DNA of 64,000 bases from Dasypus novemcinctus (lineage: Eukaryota; Chordata; Mammalia; Cingulata; Dasypodidae): contig NC_080678.1 in the NCBI RefSeq assembly GCF_030445035.2, positions 115,298,599 through 115,362,598 of the forward strand, given 5' to 3'. Below the pieces are notes generated by a model. The model had not been told where the DNA came from and did not search any database. It was given only the letters and a program-made list of their open reading frames with translations. Made by a program: the position numbers and the translations under genes. Shown here piece by piece: positions 57,310 to 64,000 of the stretch; position 1 is the first letter of the stretch; every line of letters begins with the position of its first letter.

Positions 57310-58355
57310 TGATCTAGCTAATGAGTGGAAAAAGAGAACACAACATTTGGGAGAACAACAGTAAGAATGATAGCTGATTGTAAATAAAAAACAATGGAAG
57401 CCAGAAGACAAGGACATTTAAAGAGTTAAAAGAAAAAAAAACTGCAAACCTAAAATTCCACACCAAGCAAAAATATTCTTAAAAAATGTAGACAAAACAC
57501 ATTTCCATTCAAACAAAACTTGACAATCTGAGGCAAGGAGAAACACACTACTAAACACTAGAATGAGTTATTTAGTTTAAATAGAAAAGGTCCTACATGG
57601 AAAACCAGGACTGCAGGATCAATGGGAAAACATCAGAAAAGGTAAGTGAGGAACTAGAGAAGATTATCTTCTTACTTCTTAAAAAAGACTTTCAATAATA
57701 TAAAGCAACAACAATTTATTATGGAGTTTGTAACACAGAATTAAAATATGTTACAATAGCACAAAAGCAGGGGCCAGTAAACGGAAGACTCCAAGATTTT
57801 TAAATTATGAGGTGGTTTAAAAAGTACTGGATAAGTTAAGGACACATATCACAATTTTGTGGATAACCACTAAAAGAATAATATAAAAAGATATAGCAGA
57901 ACAAGTCAATAGATGAGACAAAGTGGAATTAGAGAAAGTGTTTTATTAATCCAAAAGAAGGCATGAATGGAAAAGGTACAAGGAAGAAATGTGACTAACA
58001 GAAAACAAGCAGCAAGATGACAGACATCATTAAATGCGTAATTACATAAAATGTTAATGGACTAAAACTCCAATTAAAAAACAAAGGTTGGCTGATGAGG
58101 GGGAAAAAATATAATAGGCTCTTATCAAGAGGAACACTTTACACGTAAGGACTTAGGTTGAAAATACACATTTATGCATGCCATCCAAACCCTACCTATA
58201 AGAAGCTGACACAGCCGTATTAATATCAAAGCAGACTTCAAAGCAAGGGGTATGATCACATATAAAGAGGAAATTTCACTGAACTTAGTCAGTTAATCTA
58301 GAAAACAAAAACAATCCTAACAGTATGTATCCAATAACTGAGTTTCATAATATGT
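57310..58355 (+). mobile_element. L1 inter-ORF and ORF2 endonuclease remnant
   Basis: CAATGGAAGCCAGAAGACAA, AATTCCACACCAAGCAAAAA and GTATTAATATCAAAGCAGAC mark L1 sense order from ORF1 end to early ORF2. Frames are destroyed. Confidence 0.65.
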
Positions 58356-58357
58356 GA

Positions 58358-59955
58358 AGCAAGTCACACAGATGTAAGATGGCAGAGCAGGGAGTTTTAC
58401 AGATTGCCCTTATACTAGAAAAACGAGAGGTGGGAAGAGAGATCAGCATCAACTAGGTGGTGACCCTGGAACCAGAATGGATGTGAGAACAACTACGGGG
58501 GGCCGAGGAGGCGAGGACCTGCCAGAACTTCAGCTTCTGTGAGTGAGTGAGGGGATGAAGTGATGACCCGCCCCCAGTCTTCAGCCCTGTGTCCAGTGCC
58601 AGCAGCAGCTGGTGGGCCAAGGTGGGCAGAGGAAGCCTCCTCTGAAGCAGGACTGACGGTCAGGTCTGTCGAGGAACCCTGAGCGACCAGTGCAGAACAT
58701 GGCCTGTTTCATTCCTTTGGGCAGCAGTGGCTTCTAAGCTCCCATCAAAATCCACCAGGACATGAAGACCCAGTGACCTCTTATTTTTTCCCTTTGTGGG
58801 GGCAATGGACTTCGTTTTTCTTTCTCAAGCTTCCTCTTTTTTGTGCTTTTGGGTCTGGCATGCCCCTGAGGGATCAACAGCAACACTGGTCTAGGTTTTG
58901 GCCTTGAGGGCAGCAGTGTCCTTTCCATTAAACAGAGCAAAGGCTTGGAGAGGCAGTGCAGCTTCTTCCTTTTCTTTATTTTTCCCTAGGGATTGAGTGC
59001 AGGTGTTCTGGCTGTGGTATTTTTTTTCTGTTTCTTTCTCCCTCCTTCTCGCTACCTTTCCTCCTTCCTTTCCTTTCCTTTTTCCTGTTGTTCTTGGTCT
59101 GGCAGACTGAAGACTGCAGGTAGAAGACTTCCAGAATCACCATAGTATATTCTCAGAATGCCCAGTTCTCCACAAAAAAATACCAGACATACAAGGAGAC
59201 AGGCCCAGGCATAGGAAAAAATGAATTCAACAGCAAATAATCTAGAGGAAGTTAAATATCTGGAATTACGAATATAAGATCTCAGAAAAACTCTCTTAAA
59301 TAGGATCATTGAACTAAAGGAATGTGTGGACAAAGAACTAAATGAAATCAGGAAAACAATATATGAATAAAATGATCATTTCAATAATGAGATTGAAATA
59401 AAAGACAAAATGCAGATTCTAGAATTGAAAGGTAAAACAACTGAAACGAAAAATTCAAAAAAGGTGTTCAATAGCAGATTGGTGACAAAAGAAAGGATAG
59501 CAAATTTGAAGATAAAACAACTGGAATTGCCCAGGTAAGAAGCAGAGTGAAAAAGAATTTTTTAAAAAGTGAAGAGTCTGAGAAACCCATGGGACATTAA
59601 CAGGCATGCTAAAATAAGCATCATAGGAGTCCCAGAAGGAAAAGAGATAAAGGGCAAGAAAAAATATTTGAATAAAGAATGGCTGAATAGTTCCCAATTC
59701 TGATGAAAGATACAAATGTACAAATTCAAGATGCTGAACAAAAGCCAAGCAGAATGAACCTAAAGAGGTTTATATACCAAGACACATTATAAACAGCTGT
59801 CAAATGTCAAGGATACAGACTCTTAAAAACAGCAAGAAAGAAGAAATACATCACTTATAAGGGATCTTCATAAGATAAACACTGAATTTTTCAATAAAAA
59901 CCATGGAGGCCAGAGGGTAGTGGGAGGACTTCTGAAAATGATCAGTGAACAGGCA
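58358..59955 (+). mobile_element. L1 5' UTR and ORF1 remnant
   Basis: 5' end GTAAGATGGCAGAGCAGGGA, 5' UTR to about 59200, then a decayed ORF1: GGAAAACAATATATGAATAA, CATAGGAGTCCCAGAAGGAA (59625 region) and the closing AAACCATGGAGGCCAGAGGG. It stops near 59960, where another L1 5' UTR begins. Confidence 0.65.
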
Positions 59956-59959
59956 GAAA

Positions 59960-61730
59960 ATCGTTCTGGGCTCCGGAGCCCGAGGAGTGCTGTGCAGCAT
60001 CCAGGGAAGCCGGAGGGACCACTCGGCCGCAGTTGCGGGCACCCAGCCCCACCCCTGTGCCTGCCAGGTCAGCCCCTGCTGAGCTTGCTGCTGGGGACCC
60101 GGAGGGCTGCAGAAGTCTTCCCCCCAAGAACAGAGGGGGCAAGCCCAGGACTGATCCAGATTTTGGCTGGCAATTTTGGAAGCTGGGTCCCACTCTTTTC
60201 GCCCGTCATGGAGAGGTATGACCACACACTGTTTCAACCCCACAGGGGCAGAGCAGACAGAGCTCTAGAAACACCCTCCCTGTGGGGAATAGGTTGCTGA
60301 AGAGCACCACCTGCTGAGCAGGCCAGGAAATTGCACCTTCCATGAGCCGACAAGAAGGCTTTTGGCCAAAGAGCACCATCTGCTGGGAAGACCAGGAAAG
60401 CATAGCCTTGAGGAGCCCACTGGAACTGGTCTGGTGCCTGGCCCTGTTTTGGCTGGGAAATACTAATGAACCAAGTGTCAAAGAAGAGACTTAACACAAA
60501 GCCAACCAACAACAAAACTCTAGACAAGAAACAGAAACTGACCTTCAGAGTAAGCTCATGAAGATAATCAGACATCAGCAAAAAATTACAAGCCATACTA
60601 AACAGGAAGATAAGGCCAAAGGAACAAATTAAAAATCCTGAAACAAATTTAAATCCCTAAAGACACAGGATTTAAGACAACTAATCAATGATGTTCACAC
60701 AAATCTCCTAAATCAATTTAAGGAGATGAAGGAAAATATAACTAAAGAAATAAGGATATTAAGACAACTGGTGGGAGAGAGAAGAATGGGTGTAACATGG
60801 GGCATTTCGGGGGCATGGAATTGTTCTGCATGACATTGCAATGACAGATAAAAGCCATTATGCATCTTGTCAGAACCCGTGGAATTGTGCAATACAGAAT
60901 GTAAAACATAATGTGAACTGCAGACCATGCCTGATACCAGTGCTTCTATATGTGTTCATCAATAGTGGCAAATGTACCACACTGATGAAAGACGTTGTGG
61001 GTGGGGTGGGCTGGGGGAGGGGTGGGGGAGTCCCCTTTATTTTCAATGTAACATTGATGTGATCTGAAGCTCCTTTAAAAATAAAGGAGGAAGAAAAAAA
61101 GATGACGACACTGGGTGAGCATAAAGAAGAATTGGAAGGTACACAGAGAAAAAATAACATCTTATGGGAATGAAAGGCACAATAGAAGGGATTAAAAATA
61201 CTCTAGAGACATACAACAGCAGATTTGACCAGGCAAAAGAAAGAGTCAGTGAACTGGAAGATAGGATATTTGAAATCTCAGAAAGAAAAACAAATAGAAG
61301 AATGGAAAAAACTGAGCAGGGTCTCAGGAAATTGAATGACAGCACAACACATAGAAACATACGTTTCATGGGAGTCCCAGAAGGAGAAGAGAAGAAAAAA
61401 GAGGTAGAAAGAATATCTGAGGAAAAAGTGGCTGAAAATTTCTCAACTCTTATGAAAGACATTAATATACATGTCCAAGAGCACAATGTACTCCAAAATA
61501 AATCCTAACAGACCTACTCCAAGACACATACTAAACAGAATGCCAAAGATAGAGAATCCTGAAACCAGCTAGAGAAAGGTGATGTGTCACATACAAAGGG
61601 ACAGTAGTAATACGATTAAATGCCAATTTCTCAGCAGAAACCACAGAGGTGAGAAGGCAGTGGTATGATATATGCACAGTACTGAAAGAAAAAACTGTAT
61701 AATCAATCTTTCATGATGTATCTGATGGAC
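59960..61730 (+). mobile_element. L1 5' UTR and ORF1, split by an L1 3' end
   Basis: GC-rich 5' UTR 59960-60480, then ORF1. 60775-61095 is an inserted L1 3' end (GGCAAATGTACCACACTGAT, AAAATAAAGGAGGAAGAAAA). ORF1 resumes and 61164-61508 keeps a 114-codon frame: a heptad-rich coiled coil (VSELEDRIFEISERK) and the start of the RNA-binding domain (NIRFMGVPEGEE), typical of L1 ORF1p. Stops before and after show it is incomplete. Confidence 0.78.
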
Positions 61731-62063
61731 CCCTGTCTCATTTCCATTTCTATTTTTTAACTATTTTTGTGGTTACCCTGGGGTTTGTATTATATAACTT
61801 ACTAATCTGAAAAAAATACCAATTCAGATTCAATAGCATACTCATTTTCTGTTCCCCTCTCTCTTTTTCTCTCTTTATGTTGCTTTTCTCCCACTTTACC
61901 ACTTTATATTTTGCATGTCTGATATCAGGAAAAATACCTTTTTAAGCTTATTCAGCTGTATTCTGACTCTTATAGGAATTAAAGAGTAGAGTTGTATGAG
62001 GATACAGTTCAATACACAACTATTCAAAGAAATGAAATCATGACGCAAATGGCAGCATAGATA

Positions 62064-62507
62064 TGATAGTAGGCTAATGTGTCAACTCGGCCAGGTAACT
62101 GTGCCTAGTTGTCTGGTCAAGCAAGTACTGGGCTAACTGTAATACAAGGACATTTATGAACTTTAGTCATCAGTGAGCTTACTGCATTGATGGCTGATTA
62201 CATCTACAATCAAACAAGGACACTGCCATCAGCAATGAGTAATGTTTAATCCAATCAGTTAAATGACTTAAAAGGGGGAGTGATTTCAGCTTTCAGAGAG
62301 AATCTTCCAGCGTGTCTTTAGATAGCCAACATCTCCTGGAAATTCATCAAGGACTTTCATCGGACTTACGTCAGAGCCCCTGCTTTGCAGCCTGCCTCAG
62401 AATCTAGACTTGTGCATTCCCATAGTCACAAGAGGAATTTTATAAAATCTCATACTATTGACAGAGGTTTCCTGTTCTGTTTCCCTAGAGAACCCTGACT
62501 AATACAG
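62064..62507 (+). mobile_element. 5' LTR of an ERVL-type endogenous retrovirus
   Basis: MLT2-like LTR, 444 bp, starting TGATAGTAGGCTAATGTGTC and ending GAACCCTGACTAATACA. Directly followed by retained internal sequence, so not a solo LTR. It lies after an L1 3' remnant (GAAATGAAATCATGACG). Confidence 0.82.
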
Positions 62508-62510
62508 CTT

Positions 62511-62525
62511 GGTACCAGAAGTGGT
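62511..62525 (+). promoter_or_regulatory. ERVL primer-binding site (tRNA-Leu type)
   Basis: TGGTACCAGAAGTGG three bases after the LTR end. This is the position and wording of the ERVL primer-binding site, with one or two changes. It is the minus-strand priming site in an active provirus and a relic here. Confidence 0.75.
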
Positions 62526-62672
62526 TCTTGAGGAACAGAATCTGAAACATGGGTTTCTGAAGCGGTTCTGGGAGTTTTGCAATTGGCTCTCTAATCTAAT
62601 TGGACTCAAGTGTACTAATGACTCCCTTTCCAATAACAAAGAGGCCACTAACAACCATGGAGTGAGCTGGCA

Positions 62673-63035
62673 ATGGAGAGACATAAAATATCATTACTGG
62701 ATTCCCCTATTTCCATGTTTATAAGCTGCAAGGATCTGGATGAGGGTGTTTTCAACAACTTAACAGAGTTTTATGGAGTCAAAAGGTACAGTGATGTTGG
62801 CTGGCTCCTCCTAGATACTCTAGATACAGTTACAAAAGAAAGGAATGAGCAAAAGGCTTCAAATTTGCAACTTAAACACTGCATGAAGGATGCAAAAGTT
62901 CCTGTGTGTACTCTGAAAGAAAATCTTGTTTCCTGCAGCCACAGGCTTGAGATCTCTGAAAAACAGACTCAGACTCTCATTGTACAAGTAGCAGAGTTAC
63001 AAAGGAAACTAAAATCTCAGGGTGTCTGCTGTTAA
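62673..63035 (+). pseudogene. ERVL gag remnant
   Basis: A 120-codon open frame downstream of the LTR and primer-binding site, with an acidic and Leu/Gln-rich helical stretch like the N-terminal part of ERVL Gag. It ends at TAA (63033-63035). Only the first part of gag is present. Sequence then passes within about 30 bp to pol-like coding text, so the rest of gag, protease and most of reverse transcriptase are deleted. No function is expected. Confidence 0.7.
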
Positions 63036-63059
63036 AGTGAAGGATAAGCTGTTGCATCT

Positions 63060-64000
63060 GGCTCTTCCTATGACCAAAAAAGAGGCACAACACTAAATTG
63101 GTCTCTTTGGATCTTGGAGACAACACATTCCTCATTTGAGTGTGCTACTCTGGCCTGTTTACCCAAGTGACCAGAAAATCTACTAGTTTTGATGGGGACC
63201 GGAACAAGATGAGGCTCTGCAACAGGTCCAGACTGCTGTGCAAGCTGCACTGCCACTTGGGCCATATGATCCAGCAGATCCAGTGGTGCTGGAAGTGTTA
63301 GTCGCAAGTAGGGATCTTGTCTGGAGTCTTTGGCAGGTCCCTATAGGAGAATCACAATGCAGACCCTTAGGATTTTAGGGCAAAGCCCTGCCAACCTCTG
63401 CAGATAACTACTCCCCTTTTGAGAAAAAGCTTTTGGCCTGCTACTGGGTGTTAGTGGAGACCGAACGCTTAACTGTGGGCCATCAAGTTACCATGAGTCC
63501 TGAGTTGCCTGTCATGAGCTGGGTATTGTCTGACCCACCAAACCATAAAGTTGGGCGTGCACAGCAGCACTCCATAATAAAGTGGAAGTGGTATATACAA
63601 GATAGGGCTCGAGCAGGTCCTGAAGGCACGAGTAAGTTACATGAGGAAGTAGCCCAAATGTCCATGGTCAATACCCCTGCCATGTTACCTTCTCTTTCCC
63701 AGTCCATACCTTTTGGCCTCTTGGGGGAGTTCCTTAGAATCAGTTGACTGAGTAAGAGAAAACTCAGGCCTGGTTTACAGACGATTCTGCACAATATGCA
63801 GGTACCACCCGAAAGTGGACAGCTGCAGCACAGCAGCCCCTTTCTGGGACATCCCTGAAGGACAGAGGTAAGAGCAAATCCTCCCAGTGGACAGAACTCT
63901 GAGCAGTGCACCTAGCTGTTCATTTTGTTTGGAAGAAGAAATGGCCAGAGGTGAGTCAGTACACTGATTCATGGGCTGTTGCCAGTGGTTTGGCTGAATA
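63060..64000 (+). pseudogene. ERVL pol remnant (reverse transcriptase end / RNase H)
   Basis: From about 63100 the reading follows an ERVL pol gene from the end of reverse transcriptase into the connection and RNase H region. Stops and a frameshift occur: the clearest frame is 63433-63747, ending in TGA, and similarity continues in another frame at about 63765-64000. The element runs off the window end, so integrase and the 3' LTR would lie beyond it. Degenerate. Confidence 0.72.

Noticed and set aside
1-64000. CRISPR array, operon, toxin-antitoxin or other prokaryote-like system
   Set aside because: Repeat spacing, SINE/L1/ERV content and split exons are those of a mammalian nuclear genome; the direct repeats seen are TSDs and a minisatellite.

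Overview
This is a nuclear DNA window from a placental mammal, almost certainly an armadillo (Xenarthra, most likely Dasypus). The basis is about 20 copies of tRNA-derived SINEs of the armadillo DAS type. They have a tRNA-like head with a GGTTCAAACCCC-type B box, a GC-rich body, an AAATAAATAAATCTTT tail and flanking target-site duplications (TSDs). The species call is inference.

The only protein-coding gene I can support is PRMT2 (protein arginine methyltransferase 2), on the minus strand. Four consecutive phase-0 internal exons are present: 54198-54305 and 53447-53626 (SH3 domain), 34337-34498 (SAM motif I) and 33591-33755 (post-I and acidic-loop motifs). An intron of about 19 kb, filled with retroelements, lies between the second and third. 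The first coding exon and the C-terminal exons were not found. The gene looks damaged: exon 34337-34498 has an in-frame TAG (34451-34453) at a conserved tyrosine, and other conserved catalytic-domain residues are changed nearby (YF to CL at 53465-53470, Arg to His at 34463-34465). It is either a decaying copy, a variant allele or affected by sequence error.

Layout: 1-8.5 kb is old unique and MIR-bearing DNA and one ancient long repeat split by at least five nested younger insertions. 8.5-21 kb is mostly non-genic DNA with MaLR/ERVL-like LTRs, MIRs and L1 tails. 21149-21348 is an assembly gap of 200 Ns. 22-31 kb is antisense L1, including a half-L1-like copy interrupted by a 1.45 kb retroposed element, plus a 620 bp solo LTR. 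31-33.5 kb is GC-rich non-repeat DNA with an L2 end. 33.6-54.3 kb is PRMT2 with its TE-filled intron, containing a 109 bp minisatellite (36.55-37.04 kb), a 5.8 kb sense L1 broken by three SINEs and an LTR (46.1-52 kb), and an L1 fragment with a small in-place inversion (about 41.96-42.19 kb). 55-62 kb is L1. From 62064 to the window end there is an internally deleted ERVL-type endogenous retrovirus.

Nothing here is an operon-like or otherwise new multi-gene system. The interest lies in the possible inactivation of PRMT2, the stratified TE nests with readable TSDs, and an unusual retroposed family carrying an L1-like 3' end. All repeat and gene assignments come from reading the sequence; no database search was run, and family names are from memory of typical members.
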